Source: SFHK01 sp045538305 (GTDB lineage Bacteria; Bacillota; Clostridia; Christensenellales; Aristaeellaceae). Taken from it: a stretch of 33,720 bases of DNA. A program made the translations under genes and the position numbers. The notes under the pieces are model-generated. The model saw only the letters and a list, made by a program, of their open reading frames with translations, had not been told where the DNA came from and did no database searches. The stretch lies in assembly GCA_045538305.1 (NCBI GenBank), contig JAZSRC010000059.1, positions 1 through 33,720 on the forward strand. Reading direction: 5' to 3'. Shown here piece after piece: positions 24,359 to 32,003 of the stretch (position 1 is the first letter of the stretch; the number at the start of each line of letters is the position of its first letter).

Positions 24359-25258
24359 CTATCCTTTGACGGCGCCGATCATAACGCCCTGATCAAAGTG
24401 CTTCTGAATAAAGGGATATACGCACATTATGGGTATGGTGGTTACAATGATCATGGAATAGCGCACCAGATTTGCGCGGCGCATAGCGATCATGGCGGCT
24501 TCTCCCGTTCCCAGCGCTGCAAAATTCTGGTTTGTGATGAGGATGTTGCGCATGATTAATTGCAACGGATATAATTCTTCATTTCGTATGTAGATGAGCG
24601 CGTTAAAATAGCTGTTCCACTGACCGACAGCCGTCCAAAGCGCAATAACCGATATGACAGCTTTGGACAGGGGGAGAACGATTGTGAAAAAGTAGCGAAG
24701 GTTGCCGCAGCCGTCAATCTGTGCGGCGTCGAACAGATCCGGAGGAAGGCTGGTTTCGAAGAAAGTGCGCGCGACAATAATGTTGTAAGCGCTGACAGAA
24801 AACGGAATGATCAGTACCCAGAAGGTGTTGTATAAACCGGCTTTTTGAACGGTGAGGAATATGGGAATGAGGCCGCCTGAGAAAAACATGGTAAATACGT
24901 ATAGTCCCATCAGAATTTTCCGTCCCCACAGATCCTTTCTGGACAGGGAATAGGCCGCAGGGATATTGACGGCCAACCCAAAGGCCGTTCCCATAATGGT
25001 GTAGCCGATCGTATTCCGGTAACCGATCCACACCTCCTTTTGCCTGAACAGCTCGTCATAGCCATCCAGCGTAAAGCCGACCGGCCACAGCCATACATGG
25101 CCGCCCGCTACTGCTGAGGGATCGGAAAACGACGCGATGACAATAAACCAGATGGGATACAGAATGACGATTGTCATAAGGATGCATGCTGCGTACAGTA
25201 TGACCGTAAACAGAAGATCGGAGCCCTGCATGCGGATTCGCTTGGTTTTTCCGGGCAT
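24359..25258 (-). CDS. Sugar ABC transporter permease, YtcP/MalG type (second system)
   Basis: 299 residues with six predicted membrane helices. The coupling loop is FDAAQIDGCGNLRYFFTIVLP, and the protein ends PFIQKHFDQGVMIGAVKG, closely paralleling the YtcP-type permease at 11771. ATG at 25258 is chosen because GAGAGG lies 8 bases upstream; an in-frame GTG at 25267 would be almost on top of it. It starts 12 bases after the partner permease gene and must act with it. Confidence 0.92.
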   Translation of the reverse strand: MPGKTKRIRMQGSDLLFTVILYAACILMTIVILYPIWFIVIASFSDPSAVAGGHVWLWPVGFTLDGYDELFRQKEVWIGYRNTIGYTIMGTAFGLAVNIPAAYSLSRKDLWGRKILMGLYVFTMFFSGGLIPIFLTVQKAGLYNTFWVLIIPFSVSAYNIIVARTFFETSLPPDLFDAAQIDGCGNLRYFFTIVLPLSKAVISVIALWTAVGQWNSYFNALIYIRNEELYPLQLIMRNILITNQNFAALGTGEAAMIAMRRANLVRYSMIIVTTIPIMCVYPFIQKHFDQGVMIGAVKG

Positions 25259-25270
25259 TATGTTCACCTC

Positions 25271-26194
25271 TCACCAAAGGCTGGTATTTCCCAGCTTTTT
25301 TGTTATGCCGTTTACCAGCATCAGGAGCGTCAGATTGATAACATTGTTGAATAGATTCACGGCGGTAGAGACAGAGTATTGCGAGTTTTTGAGGCCCATT
25401 TTATATACATAAGTTGCGATAACCTCACTCGTTCGCAAGTTGAGATCATTCTGCATCAGGAAAACCTTTTCAAATCCCACATTCATAATGTTACCCGAAC
25501 GCAGAATCAACAGTATGCATGCGGTGGGCAATATCAGCGGAAGCTCGATATAGCGCATTTTCTGCATTTTCGTTGCGCCATCCACTGTTGCTGCTTCATA
25601 AAGCGTTGGATCGATGGATGACAGCGCCGCAAGAAAGATTATGGAATCCCATCCGGCATGCTGCCATATATCCGACCATACGTATAAACTGGAAAACGCC
25701 GATGCGTTTGCCATCAGGTTTGGAGCATCCTTTCCGAATGCGCTGTATATTGCGCCGATCAGTCCTCGAGAGGGCGATAACCAGATCAACAACAGACCTA
25801 CCATGACGACGGTGGATATGAAATGGGGAAGATAGAGTATGGTTTGAAATGCCTTGCGAAAGCGTATGAGCGATATTTGATTGATCAAAAGTGCAAGCAG
25901 TATGGGAATTGGGAAACCGGCCAGCATGCTGTAGAGACTTATGACGATCGTATTTCGGATGGTGTTTTCCGACTGATAGGAGTTAAAAAAGCGTGCGAAG
26001 TTTTTAAATAGCGGTTCCGCCCATGGGCTGCCCATGATGCCAAGGGCATTTTTGTAGTTTTTGAAAGCGATGATTACGCCGTACATTGGCTTGTAAGCAA
26101 ACCAGATAAGCAGAATCAGCGACGGAAGCAGCAACAGGTAAAGTCCCCAGTTCCGCCGGATGCGATTGAATGTCTTTAAGAAGGCAGGCTGCAT
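25271..26194 (-). CDS. Sugar ABC transporter permease, LplB type (second system)
   Basis: 307 residues with six predicted membrane helices and the coupling loop YEAATVDGATKMQKMRYIELP. The N-terminal YKPMYGVIIAFKNYK is the LplB-type signature also seen in the first system. It is the first gene of a four-gene operon (permease, permease, binding protein, GH31) whose promoter is covered by a LacI-type operator. Its ribosome site (GAAAGAG) is weaker than those of its neighbours. No ATPase is encoded nearby. Confidence 0.92.
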   Translation of the reverse strand: MQPAFLKTFNRIRRNWGLYLLLLPSLILLIWFAYKPMYGVIIAFKNYKNALGIMGSPWAEPLFKNFARFFNSYQSENTIRNTIVISLYSMLAGFPIPILLALLINQISLIRFRKAFQTILYLPHFISTVVMVGLLLIWLSPSRGLIGAIYSAFGKDAPNLMANASAFSSLYVWSDIWQHAGWDSIIFLAALSSIDPTLYEAATVDGATKMQKMRYIELPLILPTACILLILRSGNIMNVGFEKVFLMQNDLNLRTSEVIATYVYKMGLKNSQYSVSTAVNLFNNVINLTLLMLVNGITKKLGNTSLW

Positions 26195-26215
26195 AGTATC
26201 ACTCTTTCGTTAAAG

Positions 26216-26229
26216 GTTTAGCGCTAAAC
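26216..26229. promoter_or_regulatory. LacI-family operator O1
   Basis: GTTTAGCGCTAAAC is a perfect 14-base palindrome with the central CG typical of LacI-family sites. It lies just downstream of the -10 of the permease operon, where a bound repressor would block transcription. Confidence 0.8.
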
Positions 26230-26236
26230 TAATATC

Positions 26237-26266
26237 AATATACCATGTGGTTTGGGAGTATGTCAA
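26237..26266 (-). promoter_or_regulatory. Sigma-A promoter of the permease-GH31 operon
   Basis: On the minus strand TTGACA (26266-26261), an 18-base spacer and TATATT (26242-26237). Operator O1 covers the predicted start region. Confidence 0.8.
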
Positions 26267-26380
26267 GTATTTATTGAAAAAAAGAAAATATCTGGAAGAT
26301 ATCTGCAAATCTGGAATATATGCCTGCAGTTTATTGTGAATGGAAACGAATTATGATTTGAACGATTTCGCCGTATTAGG

Positions 26381-26406
26381 TGAAGCGCTAAACATTCAGC
26401 GCTTGC
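26381..26406. promoter_or_regulatory. LacI-family operators O2 and O3
   Basis: Two half-degenerate copies of the O1 core: TGAAGCGCTAAAC (core 26384-26389) and TTCAGCGCTTGCA (core 26398-26403), with centres 14 bases apart. O3 overlaps the lacI-type gene's -35, implying autoregulation. Confidence 0.6.
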
Positions 26407-26432
26407 ATTTGCCGTCTTTTATGTGCTATAAT
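26403..26432 (+). promoter_or_regulatory. Promoter of the LacI-family gene
   Basis: TTGCAT (26403-26408), an 18-base spacer and TATAAT (26427-26432) with a TGC extension. Confidence 0.75.
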
Positions 26433-26467
26433 TACTCATATTGGGAAGGAAGCAGAGGGGCGATAGA

Positions 26468-27472
26468 ATGACTACCCTTAAGGATATTGCAAAAGCGGCG
26501 GGCGTGAGCATGACCACGGTTTCCAATGTAATCAACGGTAACCATGGGCGCGTATCTGCTGATACCGTGGAAAAAATCAGGAGCATCATCAAAGAATCCG
26601 GCTATGTTCCCAACCAGGCGGCAAGATCGCTGGCGCAGCGGGAATCCAGAATTGTTGCTGTGATTATTCAGGCAATCGGAAAAGAGAACCTGTTCAGAAA
26701 CCCGTATACGGCGGAATATGTCGGCGCGCTGACGGTAGAATTGTACGAAAAAGGGTATTATCCTCTGATTCGTTATACGGACGATTACAGGGATGTGGAG
26801 GCCGATCTTCGCGGCTGGAATGTGGCGGGCGCGATTTTCAGCGGCACATTTCCAAGGCACCTGAAGAACATTAAGTCGCTAACGATGGTTCCCACCGTGT
26901 TCACCGATTGCTATTTCCGGATACCCGGCGCTAACCATGTGGGTGTGGACGATGTGAGCGGCGGTCAGCTGGCGGCGGAATACCTGGCAGAAAAGGGACA
27001 CAAACGAATGGCGTTCGTTGCCAACAGTATTGATGAAAGCGATGTGGATCAGCATAGATTGGAGGGCTTCAGGAGAGGGCTTGAACCGTATGGAATCGAG
27101 CTTACGGACGAGTTTGTGCTTCCAACGCCTGCCACCGTATACGACAGAGATATGCTTAACGCGTTGGTTAGCCGCACTGACCGGCCTACAGCCATATTCT
27201 GTACGGCAGATCGCGTAGCGGCGCAGCTTATGCAGAGCCTGAACAGCCTTGGCTTTTCCGTACCGGGGGATTTTTCCGTTATGGGCTTTGACGATCTTCC
27301 TATGGCGGAGATTACCAACCCTCCGCTTACGACGCTCAGGCAGGATATCGGCCAGAAGGCTCAGCTGGTTGTAGATATGCTCGTTCGCCATATCCGAAAC
27401 AAAAGCTTGCCTGAAGAGCGCACACTGATGGGGGTAAAACTGGTGGAAAGAAGCAGTGTCAGGCAGCTTTGA
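26468..27472 (+). CDS. LacI-family transcription regulator
   Basis: 334 residues. The N-terminal helix-turn-helix and hinge are textbook: MTTLKDIAKAAGVSMTTVSN followed by RVSADTVEKIRSIIKESGYVPNQAARSLA. The rest is a sugar-binding-type core with GVDDVSGGQLAAEYLAEKGH, FCTADRVAAQLM and VMGFDDLPMAEITNPPLTTL. ATG at 26468 follows AGAGGGG and starts the motif; an upstream TTG has no support. It is divergent from the second importer operon, with three AGCGCT operators between them, so it likely represses that operon until its sugar ligand binds. No terminator is seen before T-box 2. Confidence 0.95.
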   Translation: MTTLKDIAKAAGVSMTTVSNVINGNHGRVSADTVEKIRSIIKESGYVPNQAARSLAQRESRIVAVIIQAIGKENLFRNPYTAEYVGALTVELYEKGYYPLIRYTDDYRDVEADLRGWNVAGAIFSGTFPRHLKNIKSLTMVPTVFTDCYFRIPGANHVGVDDVSGGQLAAEYLAEKGHKRMAFVANSIDESDVDQHRLEGFRRGLEPYGIELTDEFVLPTPATVYDRDMLNALVSRTDRPTAIFCTADRVAAQLMQSLNSLGFSVPGDFSVMGFDDLPMAEITNPPLTTLRQDIGQKAQLVVDMLVRHIRNKSLPEERTLMGVKLVERSSVRQL

Positions 27473-27525
27473 GCGCATTGCTTCTGTAACAGCTGCATTG
27501 AAATGTTAAAAAATCGAATTCGCAA

Positions 27526-27554
27526 TTGACATAAAAAAATGGTCGTGCTATGAT
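27526..27554 (+). promoter_or_regulatory. Sigma-A promoter of T-box transcript 2
   Basis: A perfect TTGACA (27526-27531), 17 bases, then TATGAT (27549-27554), the same layout as T-box promoters 1 and 3. Confidence 0.85.
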
Positions 27555-27561
27555 AATTCTA

Positions 27562-27849
27562 ATTTCATACAGGGCGCTGACGAAGAGGGCCATGGGGAAG
27601 GCGTTTCAGAGAACCGGCGGTTGGTGCAAGCCGGCAACGCGTATATCTTTAGGCTTGTCGCTTCCGAGCCGGAGTGCAGAACTTCCGTATATTTCGGATC
27701 AGTAGAGCCTCCCGTGAGCCTGCGTAAAGGGAGAACGGCTTGTTTGAGCCGTGAGGCGCGCATGTCGCGCAAATTTGAGTGGTACCGCGGATGAGATAAT
27801 ATTTGCTTCATTCGCCTCAAAGAGGTTTCTTTGAGGCGTTTTTCTTTTT
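27562..27849 (+). promoter_or_regulatory. T-box riboswitch 2, specifier GUC (Val)
   Basis: A complete T-box leader. Stem I opens TGACGAAG; AGAGAA (27608-27613) precedes CCGGCGGTTGGTGCAAG, nearly identical to T-box 1. The 3' side reads GTC (27657-27659), G, CTTC, C, GAGC, where CTTC pairs with GAAG at 27582-27585. The specifier is therefore GUC, predicting tRNA-Val(GAC). The T-box bulge TGGTACCGCG (27780-27789) precedes a terminator. It controls the second acyl-CoA synthetase fusion. Together with its promoter it fills most of the 399-base gap 27473-27871. Confidence 0.92.
27813..27849 (+). terminator. Terminator of T-box 2
   Basis: A perfect 11-base stem (27813-27823 with 27828-27838), a GGTT loop and TTTTTCTTTTT. 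Confidence 0.92.
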
Positions 27850-27871
27850 ATCGGAATAGGGGGACAGATCC

Positions 27872-30190
27872 ATGAATCAGACTACGGGGCTGGAATTTAA
27901 GCTTCAGGAGATGGCGGGGCGTATTCGAGAGCTTCGTGAAATCGAGGGCTTGTCTCAGGAGAGCATGGCGCAGAAGACGGGCGTTACGCTGGAGGAATAC
28001 CGCGCGTGCGAGGAAGGCAAGAGCGATTTGAACTTTGCCTTTATTTACCGCTGCGCGTTGGTTTTGAGCGTAGACGTTACCGATATTATTGAAGGCGCCA
28101 GCCCGAAGCTGTCGAGCTATACTGTTACCCGGCGAGGCATGGGGCAGAGAATTGAGCAGGCGCACGGCATGGTGTATTACAATCTGGCGGCGCAGTTCAA
28201 AAACCGAATTGCCGAGCCTCTGTATGTAAATGCCGCGTTCTCTGAAGAGGCGCAGTATCAGGATATCGAGCTCACCAGCCATGAAGGGCAGGAGTGCGAT
28301 ATTGTCATCAGCGGAAAACTCAAGGTACAGGTAGGTACGCATTGGGAGATATTGGGCCCCGGCGACAGTATATATTACGATTCCTCTACGCCTCACGGCA
28401 TGATAGCGGTGGAGGGGGGCGATTGCCTGTTCTATGCCATCGTTCTGAATCCGTCGGGCGAGCCGATTCCCGAACTTACGGTTCGCGAACCCAGCATGTC
28501 TCTTCCGAAGGAAAAGGCGGCGGCGCCGGTACGCACCGCGCCGGACGGCGATCATATCTGGAGCAAGTGGGTAAATGCTGTGGAGAATCCCGACGGCTCG
28601 CTGAAGGCTATTTCTTTTAACAACCCCGAAAAATTCAACTTCGCCTTTGACGTTGTGGACGAGCTTGCCAGAATTAATCCGGATAAGCTGGCCATGACGC
28701 ATATTTCCAGGGATCATGTCGAAACGCGCTTTACCTTCGCCGATATTTCCCGCCTTTCCAACCGTGCGGCGAATTATTTCCGTTCCATCGGCGTTAAGAA
28801 GGGCGATAAGGTACTTTTGATGCTCAGGCGGCATTATCAGTTCTGGATTATCATGATGGCGCTTAATAAAATTGGCGCAATTGCAATTCTTGCCCCCAAT
28901 CAGCTGCTGAAAAAGGATTTGAGCTATCGCTTTAATGCCGCGGGCATTTCCACCGTGGTTGTTACAGGCGTAGGCGAATGCATCCGTCAGGCGGAAATGG
29001 CGATTGAGGAATGCCCGTTTGTGAAAAACCGCATCGTTGTTGAAGGCGAGCGCGAGGGCTGGAGAAGCTTTGATCAGGAATACAGAATGTTCCGCTCCAC
29101 CCTAACGCGTCCGGATAACGAACCGCGCCCTGAGGGCGAGGACCTGATGCTGATGTTCTTTACCAGCGGAACGACCGGCTATCCCAAGATTGCCAGCCAT
29201 ACGTTTACCTACCCGCTGGGCCACTTCATCACCGCGCATTACTGGCATACCGTCGATCCTGAGGGCCTGCATTACACCATCTCCGATACCGGCTGGGCTA
29301 AGAGCATGTGGGGCAAGCTCTATGGCCAGTGGCTGAGCGAAGGCGCGATTTTTGTATATGATTTCGACAGATTTGACGCCAATGATATCCTGCCGATGTT
29401 TAGAAAGTACAACATTACTACCTTCTGCGCGCCGCCTACCATGTATCGCTTCATGATCAAGGAAGATCTGGCAAAATTCGATCTGTCCTCCATCAAGCAT
29501 GCGACCATTGCGGGCGAGGCGCTGAACCCCGAGGTATTCCACCAGTTCAAAAAGGCAACGGGTCTTTCTCTGATGGAAGGCTTTGGACAGAGCGAAACTA
29601 CGATGATGATTGGCAATACCGTTGGCATGACGCCTAAGGTCGGCTCTATGGGCAAGCCTGTGCCGCTGTATGATGTGGATATTGTGGACGCCGACGGAAA
29701 GAGCGTTGGCGTTGGCGAAACGGGTGAAATCGTCATTCATGTTTCCGATGGGTTGCCTTGCGGCTTAACGCGCGGTTACTATAATAACGAACTGGGCAAA
29801 CCCGTTATGGACATTTCCGACGGCTTGTACCATACGGGCGATACTGCATGGCGCGACGAGGACGGATACTTCTGGTATGTTGGCCGCGTAGACGATGTGA
29901 TCAAGTCCTCCGGCTACCGGATCGGGCCGTTTGAGATTGAGTCCGTTATCATGGAACTGCCCTACGTTCTGGAATGCGGCGTATCCGCAGCGCCGGATGA
30001 AATCCGTGGGCAGGTTGTTAAGGCCTCCGTTGTGCTGACCAAGGGTACCGAACCCACCGAGGCTCTCAAAAAGGAAATACAGAATTATGTAAAGCAGAAG
30101 ACCGCGCCCTATAAATACCCGCGTATTGTGATCTTCCGCGATGAATTACCGAAAACGACAAGCGGCAAAATTATGAGAAATAAGCTGTAA
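27872..30190 (+). CDS. XRE-HTH / cupin / AMP-forming acyl-CoA synthetase fusion (Val T-box)
   Basis: 772 residues, a close paralogue of the protein encoded at 18106 and with the same three parts: XRE helix-turn-helix (IRELREIEGLSQESMAQKT), cupin (SHEGQECDIVISGKL, GDSIYYDSSTPHGM) and a medium-chain-type synthetase. Catalytic motifs are intact: TSGTTGYPK, SDTGWAKSMWGKLYGQW, EGFGQSETT and Lys766 in TTSGKIMRNKL. The C-terminal domains of the two paralogues are almost the same. They differ near the acyl pocket: SETTMMIGNTVG here against TETTLTVANLVG, and LSEGAIF against MCEAATF. The start follows GGGGGACAG. Val-T-box control suggests isobutyrate as the acid (inference). No terminator is seen after its stop. 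Confidence 0.9.
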   Translation: MNQTTGLEFKLQEMAGRIRELREIEGLSQESMAQKTGVTLEEYRACEEGKSDLNFAFIYRCALVLSVDVTDIIEGASPKLSSYTVTRRGMGQRIEQAHGMVYYNLAAQFKNRIAEPLYVNAAFSEEAQYQDIELTSHEGQECDIVISGKLKVQVGTHWEILGPGDSIYYDSSTPHGMIAVEGGDCLFYAIVLNPSGEPIPELTVREPSMSLPKEKAAAPVRTAPDGDHIWSKWVNAVENPDGSLKAISFNNPEKFNFAFDVVDELARINPDKLAMTHISRDHVETRFTFADISRLSNRAANYFRSIGVKKGDKVLLMLRRHYQFWIIMMALNKIGAIAILAPNQLLKKDLSYRFNAAGISTVVVTGVGECIRQAEMAIEECPFVKNRIVVEGEREGWRSFDQEYRMFRSTLTRPDNEPRPEGEDLMLMFFTSGTTGYPKIASHTFTYPLGHFITAHYWHTVDPEGLHYTISDTGWAKSMWGKLYGQWLSEGAIFVYDFDRFDANDILPMFRKYNITTFCAPPTMYRFMIKEDLAKFDLSSIKHATIAGEALNPEVFHQFKKATGLSLMEGFGQSETTMMIGNTVGMTPKVGSMGKPVPLYDVDIVDADGKSVGVGETGEIVIHVSDGLPCGLTRGYYNNELGKPVMDISDGLYHTGDTAWRDEDGYFWYVGRVDDVIKSSGYRIGPFEIESVIMELPYVLECGVSAAPDEIRGQVVKASVVLTKGTEPTEALKKEIQNYVKQKTAPYKYPRIVIFRDELPKTTSGKIMRNKL

Positions 30191-30249
30191 ATTCATTGAA
30201 ATTTGCAGGCTGTAAATGTTAAATGCGCAACAAAATGCAATTTTCCCCA

Positions 30250-30278
30250 TTGACAAGACGCTTGTAAAGTGATATATT
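30250..30278 (+). promoter_or_regulatory. Sigma-A promoter of T-box transcript 3
   Basis: A perfect TTGACA (30250-30255), 17 bases, then TATATT (30273-30278). It begins only 59 bases after the preceding gene's stop. Confidence 0.85.
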
Positions 30279-30285
30279 CTCTCCA

Positions 30286-30565
30286 TTGCAAATAAAATGC
30301 GATGACGGAATCAAGCCCTTTTCCTACGCGTTAAAGAGAGCCGGCATTTGGTGTAAGACGGCACGCAGTGATTGGGGTAGTCTCCTTCCTGAGCAGGGCT
30401 CCTGAAATTGATACAGTAGGGGGTCACGGTTCGCTCCGTTACCATGGCGAAGGGTTTACTGGAATCCTGCTAAGATGCCGCATTCGGTTTGCGGTAATTC
30501 GGGTGGTACCGCGATATTGTATTCGCCGCCCCGGAAACGGAAGTTTCCGGGGCGTATTTGTTTCA
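30286..30565 (+). promoter_or_regulatory. T-box riboswitch 3, specifier CUC (Leu)
   Basis: A complete T-box leader. Stem I opens TGACGGAA; AGAGAG (30335-30340) precedes CCGGCATTTGGTGTAAG. The 3' side reads CTC (30382-30384), C, TTCC, T, GAGC, where TTCC pairs with GGAA at 30307-30310. At the offset used by the other two leaders the specifier is CUC, predicting tRNA-Leu(GAG). A GUC two bases earlier is an alternative out of register. The base after the codon is C rather than the usual purine. The T-box bulge TGGTACCGCG (30504-30513) precedes the terminator. It fills most of the 415-base gap 30191-30605 and controls the two-gene unit downstream. Confidence 0.88.
30527..30565 (+). terminator. 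Terminator of T-box 3
   Basis: A perfect 12-base GC-rich stem (30527-30538 with 30543-30554) with a GGAA loop. The following TATTTGTTTC is a poor T-run compared with T-boxes 1 and 2. Confidence 0.8.
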
Positions 30566-30605
30566 AACGGCGCTGAACGCATAGGCGAAAAAAGGAGCAT
30601 ATGGA

Positions 30606-32003
30606 ATGAAAACGATTAAGCTTGTTGAAATGACTTTGTCTCATGATGCACATATGAGCTTTAAAGAAAAACTGGAGAGCGCACGCATACTGGACAGCGT
30701 GTGTGTAGATGTAATTGAAACCTGCGCGATCGGAAACGACAAAACGGATGAGATTCTTGTAAAAACGATAGCGACGCAGACGGTAAACAGCACCGTTTCC
30801 TGTCCGGTTTATTCTATTGCCGATATTCCCCGCGCCTGGGCGGCTGTTTCTCTGGCAAAGAAAGCCAGAATCAATGTAAAGATGCCGGTTTCTGTCGTTC
30901 AGATGGAGTATATGGGCAAGAAAAAGCCCGCAGCTATGCTGGATGCGATTTCGGCAGCGGTTGAAAAGGCGAAGTCCTGTGCGTCCGAGGTGGAATTCAC
31001 AGCGCTTGATGCAACGCGAGCAGAGGACAGTTTCCTGATTCAGGCCGTAGACCGGGCTGTGAAAGCCGGAGCGGACGTTGTTACCTTGTCGGATGAGTCG
31101 GGCGAAATGCTGCCGGACGAGTTTGGCATGTTCATAAAAAACATATATGTAAGCGTTCCCGAGCTATACGAAAAGTCGGTTGGCGTAATCTGCTCGAATG
31201 CGCTTTCCATGGCGTCCGCCTGCGCGTTTGAGGCGGTCAGGGCGGGCGCGTCTCAAATCGGCGTGCGTACGGTGGAAAACGGACTGCCGGGGCTTGAAAA
31301 TATGGTAAGGATACTGAATGCAAGGGGAGAAAACTGGGGCGTTACGTGCAATGCGGACGTTACCGCTTTGAACCGGGCAGCCTCCAAAATCAGCCGCTAT
31401 TACCGCTCCGAGGTCAGGCAGACGCTGAACGGCGCTGAGGCTGCTGCGCCTGCCGCGCCCAGAAACGAACTTTCGAAAAATTCCGATATCGGCGAGGTCG
31501 CCCGGGCGGCAAGCCTTTTAGGTTATCAGCTGTCTGATGAAGACATGGCCCGCGTTTTTGAATCATTCACCGCATTTGTACAGAAAAAGCCGGTCGGAAG
31601 CCGGGAACTGGATGCCATCATTGCAAACGTTGCGCTTCAGGTGCCGCCCACCTATCGTCTTTTCAGCTATGTAGTCAACAGCGGCAACATCATCAGCGCT
31701 ACGGCACACGTTGTGCTTGACAAAAATGGTGAAAGCGTTCAGGGTCTTTCTACCGGAGACGGCCCGATTGATGCGGCTTTCATGGCGCTTGAGAGGATTA
31801 TCGGCCATCATTACGAGCTGGATGATTTCCAGATTCAATCCGTTACCAGTGGACGCGAGGCAATGGGCGAAGCGCTTGTAAAGCTTCGGGACGGAGGAAA
31901 GCTCTATTCCGGACGCGGAATTTCTACCGATATTATCGGCGCGTCCATCCGCGCATACCTGAATGCGCTTAACAAAATCGTTTACAGGGAGACTGGCGTA
32001 TGA
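30606..32003 (+). CDS. Isopropylmalate-synthase-like protein with lost catalytic motifs and intact leucine-binding domain
   Basis: 465 residues aligned over their whole length with LeuA-type synthases. The barrel (about 5-235) keeps structural lines such as VEFTALDATRAED, AGADVVTLSDESGEMLPDEF and FEAVRAGASQI. The catalytic sites are gone: the TLRDGEQ motif reads TLSHDAHM (10-17), the metal-binding HxHxD region reads VICSNAL (194-200), and the GxGERxG loop is absent. The linker (GYQLSDEDMARVFESF) and the C-terminal LeuA regulatory domain (about 345-462, with STGDGPIDAAFMAL and GRGISTDIIGASIRAYLNALN) are intact. It likely binds leucine but cannot do standard synthase chemistry. The RBS AAAGGAG lies 8 bases before the ATG. 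Its stop overlaps the next start in ATGA. Role unknown; sensor or partner of the fusion enzyme is a guess. Confidence 0.85.
   Translation: MKTIKLVEMTLSHDAHMSFKEKLESARILDSVCVDVIETCAIGNDKTDEILVKTIATQTVNSTVSCPVYSIADIPRAWAAVSLAKKARINVKMPVSVVQMEYMGKKKPAAMLDAISAAVEKAKSCASEVEFTALDATRAEDSFLIQAVDRAVKAGADVVTLSDESGEMLPDEFGMFIKNIYVSVPELYEKSVGVICSNALSMASACAFEAVRAGASQIGVRTVENGLPGLENMVRILNARGENWGVTCNADVTALNRAASKISRYYRSEVRQTLNGAEAAAPAAPRNELSKNSDIGEVARAASLLGYQLSDEDMARVFESFTAFVQKKPVGSRELDAIIANVALQVPPTYRLFSYVVNSGNIISATAHVVLDKNGESVQGLSTGDGPIDAAFMALERIIGHHYELDDFQIQSVTSGREAMGEALVKLRDGGKLYSGRGISTDIIGASIRAYLNALNKIVYRETGV

Noticed and set aside
30380..30382. GUC (Val) as the specifier of T-box 3
   Set aside because: It is two bases out of register with the other two leaders and would leave three bases between the codon and the pairing strand. 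CUC fits the shared geometry, though only a covariance alignment can settle it.
30368..30619. 83-codon open frame inside T-box leader 3
   Set aside because: It overlaps structured leader elements (specifier, T-box bulge, terminator) and has no ribosome site, so it is not a leader peptide.
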